A stretch of 64,000 nucleotides of DNA. Origin: Trichostrongylus colubriformis. Lineage: Eukaryota; Nematoda; Chromadorea; Rhabditida; Trichostrongylidae. Shown here piece by piece: positions 1-12,780 of the stretch. The number at the start of each line of letters is the position of its first letter. Position 1 is the first letter of the stretch. The notes below the pieces were generated by a model. The model ran no database searches. It was not told where the DNA came from and worked only from the letters and a program-made list of their open reading frames with translations. The DNA is taken from positions 34,332,102-34,396,101 of the forward strand of contig OZ022261.1 of NCBI GenBank assembly GCA_963978905.1, read 5' to 3'. A program made the translations under genes and the position numbers.

Positions 1-619
1 AGGAATGGTTCATGTGCAACCCGAGTGCCTGGATTAAAACTCTTCCTTGGGCCCAGGTGTCATCTCTCATGGAGTGATCACAAAGAAAGAACCTCAAAAC
101 AGACCTCATTATTTGCTTGCTTTCGCCAGACGTCGTCTGCTTTGTGCCCTTTTCTTCACCCCCCATATTTAGATCGATCCCACAAAAAAATTACCTCATC
201 AACACCCTTTGAAAGTTATGGCAACCGGTTGCTCCCAACATGCTCTTCATCTCCAAATGCATCAATGGGGCCGAGTTGAGAGGTAATTTCGGGGATGAAG
301 GGGTGAGACAACCGTGGTTCCGATAAATTGCTGATGAACATGTACCATACGCGATTGAGCTTTTATGTATGAGTTGCATCAACTGACCCTGTTTAGCTAC
401 GGTATCATCGTCTGTGTCCATGCTGATTAGCTGTCGTCCAGTGCAACCTCGTACAACTTCCGTAGGCTATTGGCCACACCATCACTTGGTAAAAGAGCAT
501 CTTGCTCACAAATATTATACATATTAGACCGTGAATGTACCCAGCGAGATATACGTCACATAATTTTTGGAGATCAGGAGGCGGGGTTACGCTCGGTGGG
601 TTCGTGTAGAAAAGGGTGA

Positions 620-850
620 AGATAGTTCTCCCCCCTTATAGGGCTTTTATTTTATTGTTTATTGCATAATATATATGTACTTGTACTGTTTCGGATCAAG
701 TGTTGCATTTATATCTAACTGGGATTCTTGTACTGTTTCGATGAATCCCAGTTAGATATAAATGCAACACTTGATCCGAAACAGTACAAGTACATATATA
801 TTATGCAATAAACAATAAAATAAAAGCCCTATAAGGGGGGAGAACTATCT
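620..850. repeat. Hairpin 1 (A1/B1 junction)
   Basis: Near-perfect inverted repeat with arms of about 100 bp. It begins AGATAGTTCTCCCCCC and ends with the complement. The stem runs through TATAGGGCTTTTATTTTATT, an AT-rich block and a TTGTACTGTTTCG block, which also occurs as a short internal duplicate near the loop. A-type flank lies on the left, B-type on the right. Confidence 0.92.
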
Positions 851-3166
851 GAACACATCGGACGCGGGCCTCCGATAGGTACCCCCTACCTTGATATCGA
901 TCCCGCAACCGTATCCCTGTTCTACTTCCTTTCACCAAACTTGTATACGCTAGTGATCTCTATCAATGCCCGGATACCGAGTCAGGTGCTGCTGATTCAT
1001 CTGCCCTCCAGCCTTCCGCAGTAGCGTATGTGGCGGACAGTGCAAGTTGCTTCGTGACCATGTCCGTCTGAACTCCAGCAGAAGTGCCGCCGTTGTCTTC
1101 GTACCAAACCGCACATAATCAACTGAGGGAAAAAATAAAAGGATACCTTAGTGCACCCAAGTGCAGCCAAGGTGTTGGCTTTATTCAAATTTAATAGCAA
1201 TTTTGCACTGAAGTCATAGATACAGCAAATGCAGTCGAGCATGCAGTCAGAAACGAACTTTCTGCTCCAAGAAAGAATGCATAGCAGTAGAACGTATTGT
1301 AACCATACAATCCGGCAATGCACTGCATATGCACTGCAAAAAGATGCCTTTTGTTCGGCGTTGAATACATCTATGGAAAAACTGAATTTATGAAAAAATT
1401 ATCATACGAACTCCCGAAATGTGATTAGTTGAGACATTGTAGCCAATCTGATAAAAGAACTATCGCAATTGATGTCCAAAAAAGTCCTGTGTTGTTCGAG
1501 AGTGTATGCCACCGCGAGATACGGCACAGCTGGACGTTGGAGATCTCCACGTACCTGAATATGAATGTGGATGGATATTTTATTCAAGAGAACTCGTGCT
1601 CAGCGCTATGGGTGTTCCATCGCTCGTCGAGAGATTTGGTTCCTTCTCATGGGATCCATAGCATCGCAAGTGCAAGCAATTTGATGGGACGGTAGATTGC
1701 AAAGGATTTTTGCGGAAATTTTATGGACGCCGCAAGGGCGATCGTGCAAGTGACCGTTTACCCTTTTTAATAGCGGTCGACATATCGGCCTGCTGGCCCA
1801 TACTCAATGGCTCGACGAAGAGAAAGAAAGCCCTAATACCAAGTGTGGTCCTAAATTAACGTGTTTGCTTGATGCATGGAATCTTGAAATATCGTCGCTG
1901 CCGGCCCCATTATAGGGACACCGAAGACACTCAAAGGAAGTACGGCGATGGCACAAAAGTAACTGACGTGACTTTCATCGTGACGGTGATGGGATGAAGT
2001 CAGCAGGGACATTTTTTCTTGCCATTCAGCGCAATCATTTCGGCCTGGCCCCTCTCATTTATTTGCTACAATCAACTCGCACGGCATACGATTCACCTGA
2101 GAATGGGCTCCATGGCAGTGATTAACATGATGAACACGTCCAAGGTGCGAGAACTTATCGATCCCTGTATCAGGATCGTGTTAAAGCATCTGGTAGCAGC
2201 ATGTGCCTACCTCGAACGCAAGCTAACGTATGGGCAGGAGCTCGCCGTGGGGGTAAGTGAGTGACGGTCAAGCGGCCGTCTGCACCATCGTGCATGAATT
2301 TTTCCATGTTTTTTTTCACCAGGTGCTGGTCTGCCAGCGCACGGCCAAGGCCTCGCTCGCCACGGAAATGGGACAGGTGAGCAGACGATCCTACGGCCGT
2401 CTGTACCGGTCCTGCGCGAAATTTCTAGGGGGTGTCGGTGATATCCTACCCCCATTTACTGGTGGGATTTTGGACCGCCAGAAGGGGTACCTGAAAAACC
2501 GTTGAATATCGATCCCTTACGGTAATTTTGCTCAGGTCTCGAACGATTCGATGCCAGACAAACGAATTTAGGTGAAATCCGGTCCGAATGAGCATTTTTA
2601 GGTAAAATCGGTGAAAATTCCGGTTTTGGCAAAATTTCCCTGAATGGCCGCCGTTCCGAGATCGTTCGAGTGGAAACGGCCCTACATTGCACCGAGCCAT
2701 TTTTCCCACATCTCATGATATATGATGAGGTCATGAACGTTCATCGCAATTCCCATAGTCGCCTCGATGCCTCTCACTCACAAACTTTCATGATCATGTG
2801 GTTACAATACCGCCGAGCCATCAAGGATGGCCCAGCGGCTGGAGATGTGGACCACCATACCCCGGGCCCAGCTTGCATTATCACGCCTGCCTCGGTGGCA
2901 TATATGACTTTCGTGCAAAACTTACGGTGGCACGTGTGCGCACGACATAGACTACAACTTCCATTTTCCGCCACATACATACGTAGCTGCGGAAGGCTGG
3001 AGCGCAGACGAATCAGCAGCATCTGACTCGATACTCGGTGACAGAGATCAAGGAACCCTCAACCAGCGTATTCAAGGGTGGTGAAGGGAGGTAGAGCAAG
3101 AATATGGTCGCGGGATCGATATCAAGGTAGGGGGTGCCTTACAGAGACACCGCGTCCGATGAGTTC

Positions 3167-3302
3167 AGATAGTTCTCCCCATATAGGGACTTTAATTTTA
3201 TTGCATATGGAGCTGAAGCAAAGAGTGATTGCTTATTCAATTAGGAACAGCTTCAGCTCCATATGCAATAAAATTAAAGTCCCTATATGGGGAGAACTAT
3301 CT
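3167..3302. repeat. Hairpin 2 (B1/A2 junction)
   Basis: Inverted repeat with perfect arms of about 53 bp and a loop of about 30 bases. Stem sequence: AGATAGTTCTCCCCATATAG, then GGACTTTAATTTTATTGC and ATATGGAGCTGAAGC. B-type flank on the left, A-type on the right. The loop is the exact reverse complement of the hairpin 5 loop, as expected from the large palindrome. Confidence 0.93.
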
Positions 3303-4738
3303 TCACCCTTTTCCACACGAACCCACCGAGCGTTACCCCGCCTCGCGATCTCCAAAAATAATGTAGCGTATATATGGCTGGATGGTTTGACGGGTTAATA
3401 TGTCAAATTTCCTCGAACATTGTGCATATTACCAAGTTAGTGTGTGGACAATACGCCTATAAAAGTTGTGTAAGGGTCAGGAAACAGATGCTTCCAGCAC
3501 AGTCATAGACGATGTTATGGAGTAGCTAGTTCGTATCATTCGATTACATCCCATGCATAAAAAGTGCATGGCATAGTACCAATACTATGCCTAAACTGCA
3601 TCTTTTGGAACCTTAAATACGTGATGGAGCGAGGTGATATAACAAACATATGCATAGAAGCAATATACCAAGCTTACAGTATGGGGGGGGGGGTATCACG
3701 GTGAATGTATGCAATATACCTTTGCTAGGTGATGGAAACATAGGATCACTATATCACTCGTTGAATCGTCGATCACCAATTCGAGGGGGTACTTTGAGAG
3801 AGAAACCACCGTCCGTTATCTCCTTCCTTGCATAACACATGTGTGCGATCAATGTACCCAGAATACATTGATAGATGGGGGAGGGATATCACAGTATACC
3901 TTTGCTCTGTGATGGGGCATATGATCGATATACCATGCGATATCGTTAATCATCGACTTATGGGCTACTTTGAGAGACCATCGAATCTACGCTGTGATGG
4001 GGTAGTGACAAACGTATGCATGGAATCATTATACCAAATATACATGATCGGAGGACTGATGGAATCACATTGTGCATATTTTGGGCGTTGGGGGTTGGTG
4101 CGAGAGATGTGCTGGCTGTTGTGATATGCTGGATGGCTGGATTGACTGGCTTACCGAATGTGGCTACGATTCGGTGCATAGGTGACGCTTCAGCGAGGAT
4201 GCAGGAATGGTTCATGTGCAGCCCAGATGCCCGGATTAAAACCCTCCTTTGGGCCCAGATTTCATTTCTCATGGATGGGTGCTCACATAGAAAGGAACTC
4301 AAAACAGACCTCATTATTTGCTTGCTTTCGCCAGACGTCGTCTGCTTTGTGCACTTTTCTTCACCCCCCATATTTAGACCGATCCCACAAAAAAATTACG
4401 GGGATGAGGTGGGTAAGACAATCGTGGTTTCGCCTGTATTGCCGATGAACATGTACCACACTCGATTCAGCTTTAATGTATGGGATGCAATCAAATGGCC
4501 CTGTTTAGCTACACGGCATCATCAATGTGTCTATGCTGGTGAGCAGCTGTGTCCAGTGCATGAAACCTCTGGCAACTTCCGTAGGCTTCTGACGACACCC
4601 TAACTTCGTAAAAGAGCATCTTGCTCACAAATATCATACATATTAGACCGTGAATGTATACAGCGAGATATACGTCACATAATTTTTGGAGATCAGGAGG
4701 CGGGGTTACGCTCGGTGGGTTCGTGTAGAAAAGGGTGA

Positions 4739-4942
4739 AGATAGTTCTCCCCCTTTTATGGGGCTTTTATTTTATTGTTTACATGCATTGCATATATCTA
4801 CTTAAACTGTTTCGATAAATCCCAGTTAGAGTTAGATATAAATGCAAAGATTGATTTGGGATTCATCGAAACAGTTTAAGTAGATATATGCAATGCATGT
4901 AAACAATAAAATAAAAGCCCCATAAAAGGGGGAGAACTATCT
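4739..4942. repeat. Hairpin 3 (A2/B2 junction)
   Basis: Inverted repeat with arms of about 85 bp. Both arms share variants that other hairpins lack, such as CCCCCTTTTATGGGGC and TTTACATGCATTGC. The loop contains a relic of the TTAGATATAAATGCAA block seen in the hairpin 1 stem. Confidence 0.92.
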
Positions 4943-5524
4943 GAACACATCGGACGCGGGCCTCCGTTAGGCACCCCCCACCTTGGTATGGAATCCAGCA
5001 ATCTGTTTCCTGCTCTTCTTCTTGTATAATGCTAATTCATGTATACGCTGGATCAGGATTCGTTGATCTCTATCAATACCCGAGTGCCGAGTCCATCGCT
5101 GATGGTTCGTCTGCGCTATAGCCTTTCCAGCAGTGTACATGGCAGGAAGTGCAAGTTGGTATCCATGTCCGTCTGGGCTGTACCACGAGTGCCGCAGTAA
5201 TCATATTGTTCTTTTCGAATATTTCAATCCTCATAAACCCTTTCGTGGATAGAGACACCACTGAGGCTTTTTGCTATTAATTTCCTGACGCCTCTTCTGT
5301 TGGTGTCTGTCGATCTACCTACGCAAAATGCGAAGCAGAGCATCAGCGTAGAAAGGAAACGTGGTGAAATTCGTAGCTGCTTTCCAGGAAAAGCGGCGTA
5401 GCACTACTCGAGATTGGGTTGGTAAGTCTGGCATATGTACGTGTTGAAACTCTTCTTCACGATGCCCAATCGTTCGAAACACTTGCATGGGCCCAAGGGA
5501 TTAGCGGAACCATGCAACCGAGTC

Positions 5525-6558
5525 TCACAAGGGAAGGACCCCAGGTCGAAGTGGCCATTCGAAATGAGATGCATATGGTCCGATCTCTTTTCGGACACTG
5601 ATCTCGAATCTGCATTCCAAATTTGCAAAACGATTCTCTGAGCGGAGTTATGGAGGTTTTTTTTGAATGAACGGTTCATCAGCACGGCCGTTGCTGAGGA
5701 GCCAACGGCCTCAGCGGCTCAGTGGTAGTGCTCCGGATCTGCAGGAGAGACGTCGAGGGTTTGCTCCCCGCCAGTGCGGGTATTTTTGCATTTTGTGTTT
5801 CATTGTCAGTAAGTGCTTTTCCTCCACTTCTGGACGTTCCCTTGTACTGGAACCTATCGCACCCATCACTCTGCCACTTTATTTATAACTACTAACATTA
5901 CTCATAAGGGAAGGATACCAAGTCGAAGAGATTCCCATACCACACGAATTAGGCGTTGTTGCGTGAAAAGATTATGATATTCGTGCACAGGGGGTCGAAT
6001 TACCCCTCCGTGCAAATTTTCAGCCAAATCCAGTTTTTGGTCCAACTTCGAAAAATTGGGGGTGGCCAGGTTATAAAGTGGTAGATTTTGAATTTTCTTC
6101 TACAGAAAACCCTGCAACCTGAACAAGACAGCCTACACATACCTTTTACACTTGCCCATCGCACTAAATGTACGAAACGAGCGTAAAATAGGAGCATTCC
6201 CCAGGCAAGGGTCAACGACTTCTCCTTTGTTCAATGGGCTGCCACCTATATAGCCCGTGAATTTTTCCGAAATTTGGTCAAATTCTCGAATTGGCTAAAA
6301 ACTTGTCTTCTGGGGTAATTTGACTCCCTGAACACGAAAATCTCCCTGGTTTTGCGCAAGAAGGTCTGGCTCGCGTGCTATGGGCTTCCAAAGCTACCAT
6401 AATAGTATTGTTTTTTTCAAAAAAAAAACTTCCATAATTCCGCTCAGAGAATCGTTTTGCAAATTTCGAATACAGATTCGAGATCAGCGTCCGAAAACAC
6501 GTCGGATCATATGTATCCCATTCCGAATGGCCACTTCGACCTGTGGTCCTTCCCTTGT
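5525..6558. repeat. Foldback element inside B2
   Basis: Imperfect inverted arms at 5525-5665 and 6415-6558 share blocks such as AAACGATTCTCTGAGCGGA and its complement, and AGATTCGAGATCAGCGTCCG with its variant. The interior has text like ATTTGACTCCCTGAACACG. Related inverted pieces occur at about 34196-35330 and 40330-40980, which defines a dispersed foldback family. Confidence 0.7.
5706..5782 (+). other. tRNA-derived SINE-like relict
   Basis: The block GGCTCAGTGGTAG resembles a polymerase III A box. About 45 bases further on, GGGTTTGCTCCCC is a degraded B box. The acceptor ends do not pair, so this is not an intact tRNA. A tRNA-derived SINE head is the best guess; a chance match is possible. 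Confidence 0.3.
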
Positions 6559-8573
6559 CAGAGTTAAGAGCTCGTAAGTAAAAGCTAGTTGCATGAGTAT
6601 CAGTCCAGTGCCATCAAACCACTATTGTAGCAACAGTTCTGAGACAACAAAAGGTAGAACCCTTTCCTCTATCGAGTTTGTCAAGGGTCAGCGGTTCGAG
6701 CCACTTTTTAGGCCTCTCAAGACGAAAGAAGGGTCGAAACGTCAGCCCGTGAATGAAATTGATCCACTTGAAAACCTCGTTCGGCAAAGCTGCACACACG
6801 GATAATCCGAACATTATGACGAGGATTCAAGAATAGTGAACTTGGGGGAAGAGTAGGAATTTTCGAAAAAACTCAATTTCTGCTCACCTTTTTTTCAGCA
6901 TATGCACTGCATAACGATCTCTTTGTTCGCCTTGAAGACATCTATGGAAGAATTGAACTTTCTAAAGAAATTATCATACGAATCCCCGAACTTGATTAGG
7001 TGACACATTGTAGCCATGAATATGAAGAAAACGACTCGCAAATGATATTCATTGAAGTTCTGTGTTGTTCAAGAATGTAAGCCTCCGCCTGATACGGCAC
7101 AGGTTGATATCGGAGATCTGCACGTTCCAGAGGTGATCCCGTGCTCAGCGCTATGGATTTACCTTGATTTCGCCCACTGAGATAGATAATTTAGTGGGAC
7201 CGTTGACTGCAAAGGATTTTTGCCGATATTTTATGGATGCCGCAAGGGCGATCGTACAAGTGCTCGCGCTTGTCCCTCATGACAGTGGTCGACATATCGG
7301 CGTGCTGGGCCATCCTCAGTGTCTCGGCAGAGAGGGTGTAAGCCCTGATACCAGGTGTGATCCATAAATAGTCGCGTTTGCTCTAGGTATAGAACCTTGA
7401 AATATCGTCGTGCCGCACTCGTTAGAGGGATCTGATAACCCTTATATGCAAGTGCGGATAATGTGGCAAAGGTAAGTGGCGTGTCTCCAATCTTGAAGGT
7501 GGTGGGATCGAGTCAGTTTCGGGACGTTTTTTCTTGCCATTCGGCGCAATCTCATCTAGATGTTTGCCACAATCAACTCGCATGGTATACGATTCACCTG
7601 AGAATGGGTTCAATGGCAGTGCTGATGATTTTGAACATGATTTGGGTGCGAAAGCATTCTGAGCCCTTCATTGGGGATCGAGCCAACGCACTTGGCAGCG
7701 CCACGTAGCTCGAAGGTGCTGGTCCCCCAGGGGCATGGGAGGAGGTGAGCAGACGGTCCAGAGGCCGTCTGATCTGATGCTGGCTGAAATTTTTAGGGGG
7801 TGTCGGTGATATCCTGGCAGCCCACAACTACTGCTGGGATTTTGGAACGCCAGAAGGTGTGCCTGATAAACCGTTCAATATAGTTCCTTTACGAAGATTT
7901 TGCTTGGGTCTCGAATGATTCGATGCCAGACAAACCAAATTTAGGTGAAATCCGGTCCAAATGGGCATTTTTAGGTGAAATCGGTGAAAATTCCGGTTTT
8001 GGCAAAATTTTCCCTGAAAGGCCGCTGTTCTGAGATCGTTCAAGTGGAAACGGCCCTACATTGCACTGAGCCATTTCTCCCACAGCTCATGTTATATGAA
8101 GAGGTCATGAAAGTTCATCGGAATTCCCATAGTTGCCTCGATGCCTCTCAAACTTTCATGATCATATGGTTACAATATCGCCGGACATCAAGGATGGCCC
8201 AGCGGCTGGAGATGTGGACCACCATACCCGGGCCCAGCTTGCATTATTACGCCTGCCTCTGTGGCATATATGACTTTGGTGCAAAATTTTTTCCGCAGAT
8301 GATTACGAGCCGCTTGGTATCAAAGTAACGGTGGCACGTGTGCACACGGACGTAGACTACCAACTTCCATTTTCCGCCACATACGCTACCGCGGAAGGCT
8401 GGGATGCAGAGGGATCAGTAGCACTCCATTCGATCCTCGGGTTTGCTTGATAGAAACCGACGAATCCTGAGCCAGCGGTACAAGGATGGTGAAGGGAAGT
8501 AGAGCACGAGTACGGTTGCGGGATCGATATCAAGGTAGGGGGTGCCTTACGGAGGCTCGCGTCCGACAAGTTC

Positions 8574-8706
8574 AGATAGTTCACCCCATATAGGGGCTTT
8601 AATTATATTGCTTATGAAGCTGCATTATGTAAATAGTGGTCTGTGATCCAACTAGCAACAGCTTCATAAGCAATATAATTAAAGCCCCTATATGGGGTGA
8701 ACTATC
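8574..8706. repeat. Hairpin 4 (B2/A3 junction)
   Basis: Inverted repeat with perfect arms of about 50 bp. Both arms share private variants relative to hairpins 2 and 5: AGTTCACCCC instead of AGTTCTCCCC, TTAATTATATT instead of TTAATTTTATT, and GCTTATGAAGCTG. B-type flank on the left, A-type on the right. Confidence 0.93.
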
Positions 8707-10244
8707 TTCACCCTTTTCTACACGAACCCACCGAGCGTAACCCCGCCTCCTGATCTCCAAAAATTATGTGACGTATATCTCGCTGGGTACATTCACGGTC
8801 TAATATGTGTAATATTTGTGAGCAAGATGCTCTTTTACCAAGTAGGGTGTCGTCAGAAGCCTACGGAAGTTGCCAGAGGTTTCATGCACTGGACACAGCT
8901 GCTCACCAGCATAGACACATTGATGATGCCGTGTAGCTAAACAGGGCCATTTGATTGCATTCCATACATTAAAGTTGAATCGAGTGTGGTACATGTTCAT
9001 CGGCAATACAGGCGAAACCACGATTGTCTTACCCACCTCATCCCCGAAATTACCCCTCTTTGGCCCTGTTGATGCATTTTAAGATGAAGAGCTTTTAGGG
9101 AGCATCTTGTTGCCATCACCTTAAAGGTCTGTTGCGGAGTTTATTGTTGAATTTATTGATGTGGTCGGTCCAAATATGGGAAGTGAAGAGAAGCGCACAA
9201 AGCAGACGACGAGTGGTGAAAGGAAGCAAATAATGAGGTCTGTTTTGAGTTCCTTTCTATGTGAGCACCCATTCATGAGAGATGAAATCTGGGCCCAAAG
9301 GAGGGTTTTAATCCGGGCATCTGGGCTGCACACGAACCATTCCTGCATCCTCGCTGAAGCGTCACCTATGGACCGAATCGTAGCCACATTCGGTAAGCCA
9401 GTCAATCCAGCCATCCAGCATATCACAACAGCCAGCACATCTCTCGCACCAACCCCCAACGCCCAAAATATGCACAATGTGATTCCATCAGTCCTCCGAT
9501 CATGTATATTTGGTATAATGATTCCATGCATACGTTTGTCACTACCCCATCACAGCGTAGATTCGATGGTCTCTCAAAGTAGCCCATAAGTCGATGATTA
9601 ACGATATCGCATGGTATATCGATCATATGCCCCATCACAGAGCAAAGGTATACTGTGATATCCCTCCCCCATCTATCAATGTATTCTGGGTACATTGATC
9701 GCACACATGTGTTATGCAAGGAAGGAGATAACGGACGGTGGTTTCTCTCTCAAAGTACCCCCTCGAATTGGTGATCGACGATTCAACGAGTGATATAGTG
9801 ATCCTATGTTTCCATCACCTAGCAAAGGTATATTGCATACATTCACCGTGATACCCCCCCCCCCATACTGTAAGCTTGGTATATTGCTTCTATGCATATG
9901 TTTGTTATATCACCTCGCTCCATCACGTATTTAAGGTTCCAAAAGATGCAGTTTAGGCATAGTATTGGTACTATGCCATGCACTTTTTATGCATGGGATG
10001 TAATCGAATGATACGAACTAGCTACTCCATAACATCGTCTATGACTGTGCTGGAAGCATCTGTTTCCTGACCCTTACACAACTTTTATAGGCGTATTGTC
10101 CACACACTAACTTGGTAATATGCACAATGTTCGAGGAAATTTGACATATTAACCCGTCAAACCATCCAGCCATATATACGCTACATTATTTTTGGAGATC
10201 GCGAGGCGGGGTAACGCTCGGTGGGTTCGTGTGGAAAAGGGTGA

Positions 10245-10380
10245 AGATAGTTCTCCCCATATAGGGACTTTAATTTTATTGCATATGGAGCTGAAGCTGT
10301 TCCTAATTGAATAAGCAATCACTCTTTGCTTCAGCTCCATATGCAATAAAATTAAAGTCCCTATATGGGGAGAACTATCT
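10245..10380. repeat. Hairpin 5 (A3/B3 junction)
   Basis: Mirror partner of hairpin 2, with perfect arms and the complementary loop. A-type flank on the left, B-type on the right. Confidence 0.93.
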
Positions 10381-12569
10381 GAACTCATCGGACGCGGTGT
10401 CTCTGTAAGGCACCCCCTACCTTGATATCGATCCCGCGACCATATTCTTGCTCTACCTCCCTTCACCACCCTTGAATACGCTGGTTGAGGGTTCCTTGAT
10501 CTCTGTCACCGAGTATCGAGTCAGATGCTGCTGATTCGTCTGCGCTCCAGCCTTCCGCAGCTACGTATGTATGTGGCGGAAAATGGAAGTTGTAGTCTAT
10601 GTCGTGCGCACACGTGCCACCGTAAGTTTTGCACGAAAGTCATATATGCCACCGAGGCAGGCGTGATAATGCAAGCTGGGCCCGGGGTATGGTGGTCCAC
10701 ATCTCCAGCCGCTGAGCCATCCTTGATGGCTCGGCGGTATTGTAACCACATGATCATGAAAGTTTGTGAGTGAGAGGCATCGAGGCGACTATGGGAATTG
10801 CGATGAACGTTCATGACCTCATCATATATCATGAGATGTGGGAAAAATGGCTCGGTGCAATGTAGGGCCGTTTCCACTCGAACGATCTCGGAACGGCGGC
10901 CATTCAGGGAAATTTTGCCAAAACCGGAATTTTCACCGATTTCACCTAAAAATGCCCATTCGGACCGGATTTCACCTAAATTCGTTTGTCTGGCATCGAA
11001 TCGTTCGAGACCTGAGCAAAATTACCGTAAGGGATCGATATTCAACGGTTTTTCAGGTACCCCTTTTGGTGGTCCAAAATCCCACCAGTAGGTGGGGGTA
11101 GGATATCACCGACACCCCCTAGAAATTTCACGCAGGACCGGTACAGACGGCCGTAGGATCGTCTGCTCACCGGTCCCATTCCCGTGGCGAGCGAGGCCTT
11201 GGCCGTGCGCTGGCAGACCAGCACCTGGTGAAAAAAAACACTATTCCTGATACAGGGATCGATAAGTTCTCGCACCTTGGACGTGTTCATATGATAATCA
11301 CTGCCATGGAGCCCATTCTCAGGTGAATCGTATGCCGTGCGAGGTGATTGTAGCAAATAAATGAGAGGGGGCAGGCCGATAAATGATTGCGTTGAATGGC
11401 AAGAAAAAATGTCCCTGCTGACTCGATCCCATCACCGTCACGATGAAAGTCACGTCAGTTACTTTTGTGCCATCGTCGTACTTACTTCGAGTGTCTTCGG
11501 TGTCCCTATAATGGGGCCGGCAGCGACGATATTTCAAGGTTCCATGCATCAAGCAAACACGTTAATTTAGGACCACACTTGGTATTAGGGCTTTCTTTCT
11601 CTTCGTCGAACCATTGAGTATGGCCCAGCAGGCCGTATGTCGACCGCTATTAAAAAGGGTAAACGGTCACTTGCACGATCGCCCTTGCGGCGTCCATAAA
11701 ATTTCTGCAAAAATCCTTTGCAATCTACGGTCCCATCAAATTGCTTGCACTTGCGATGCTATGGATCTCATGAGAAGGAACCAAATCTCTCGACGAGCGA
11801 TGGAACACCCATAGCGCTGAGCACGAGTTCTCTTGAATAAAATATCCATCCACATTCATATTCAGGTACGTGGAGATCTCCAACGTCCAGCTGTGCCGTA
11901 TCTCGCGGTGGCATACACTCTCGAACAACACAGGACTTTTTTGGACATCAATTGCGATAGTTCTTTTATCAGATTGGCTACAATGTCTCAACTAATCACA
12001 TTTCGGGAGTTCGTATGATAATTTTTTCATAAATTCAGTTTTTCCATAGATGTATTCAACGCCGAACAAAAGGCATCTTTTTGCAGTGCATATGCAGTGC
12101 ATTGCCGGATTGTATGGTTACAATACGTTCTACTGCTATGCATTCTTTCTTGGAGCAGAAAGTTCGTTTCTGACTGCATGCTCGACTGCATTTGCTGTAT
12201 CTATGACTTCAGTGCAAAATTGCTATTAAATTTGAATAAAGCCAACACCTTGGCTGCACTTGGGTGCACTAAGGTATCCTTTTATTTTTTCCCTCAGTTG
12301 ATTATGTGCGGTTTGGTACGAAGACAACGGCGGCACTTCTGCTGGGGTTCAGACGGACATGGTCACGAAGCAACTTGCACTGTCCGCCACATACGCTACT
12401 GCGGAAGGCTGGAGGGCAGATGAATCAGCAGCACCTGACTCGGTACCCGGGCATTGATAGAGATCACTAGCGTATACAAGTTTGGTGAAAGGAAGTAGAG
12501 CAGGGATACAGTTGCGGGATCGATATCAAGGTAGGGGGTACCTATCGGAGGCCCGCGTCCGATGTGTTC

Positions 12570-12780
12570 AGATAGTTCTCCCCCCTTATAGGGCTTTTTA
12601 TTGTTTATTGCATTATTTTATTGTTTATTGCATTGTTTCCAAGTGTGATGTTTCGATGAATCCCAGTTAGATATAAATGCAACACTTGGAAACAGTACAA
12701 GTACATATATATTATTATGCAATAAACAATAAAATAATGCAATAAACAATAAAAAGCCCTATAAGGGGGGAGAACTATCT
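12570..12780. repeat. Hairpin 6 (B3/A4 junction)
   Basis: Positional partner of hairpin 1, but both of its arms carry an extra ATTGTTTATTGCATTATTTT unit that hairpin 1 lacks in both arms. The left arm is shorter near the loop, so a short stretch is unpaired. Confidence 0.9.

Larger units (their letters stand above)
1..4738 (+). repeat. Left arm of giant inverted repeat
   Basis: This arm pairs with 8707-13400 on the other strand. Paired coordinates sum to 13547 for the interval 2310-4370, to 13420 for 950-2170 and to about 13400 near the window edge, so the arms are collinear apart from a few indels. Long stretches are identical: the 321-bp frame at 3078-3398 and the 186-bp frame at 3650-3835 have identical translations to their mirror images. 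The arm probably continues left of base 1, because A4 continues to 14137 while A1 is cut by the window edge. Confidence 0.9.
4943..8573. repeat. Central B2 segment with 1.6-kb insertion
   Basis: The ends match B1: 4943-5270 resembles 851-1130, and 6890-8573 resembles about 1320-3166, both in direct orientation. The interval of about 5270-6890 has no counterpart in B1 or B3 and therefore looks inserted. B2 forms the spacer at the centre of the giant palindrome and is clearly more diverged than B1 and B3 are from each other, so it is an older or independent copy. Confidence 0.75.

Noticed and set aside
4016..4603. 195-codon open frame inside segment A2
   Set aside because: Its mirror copy at 9121-9531 is interrupted, the opposite strand is also open, and the text is made of degenerate tandem motifs. 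No domain was recognised.
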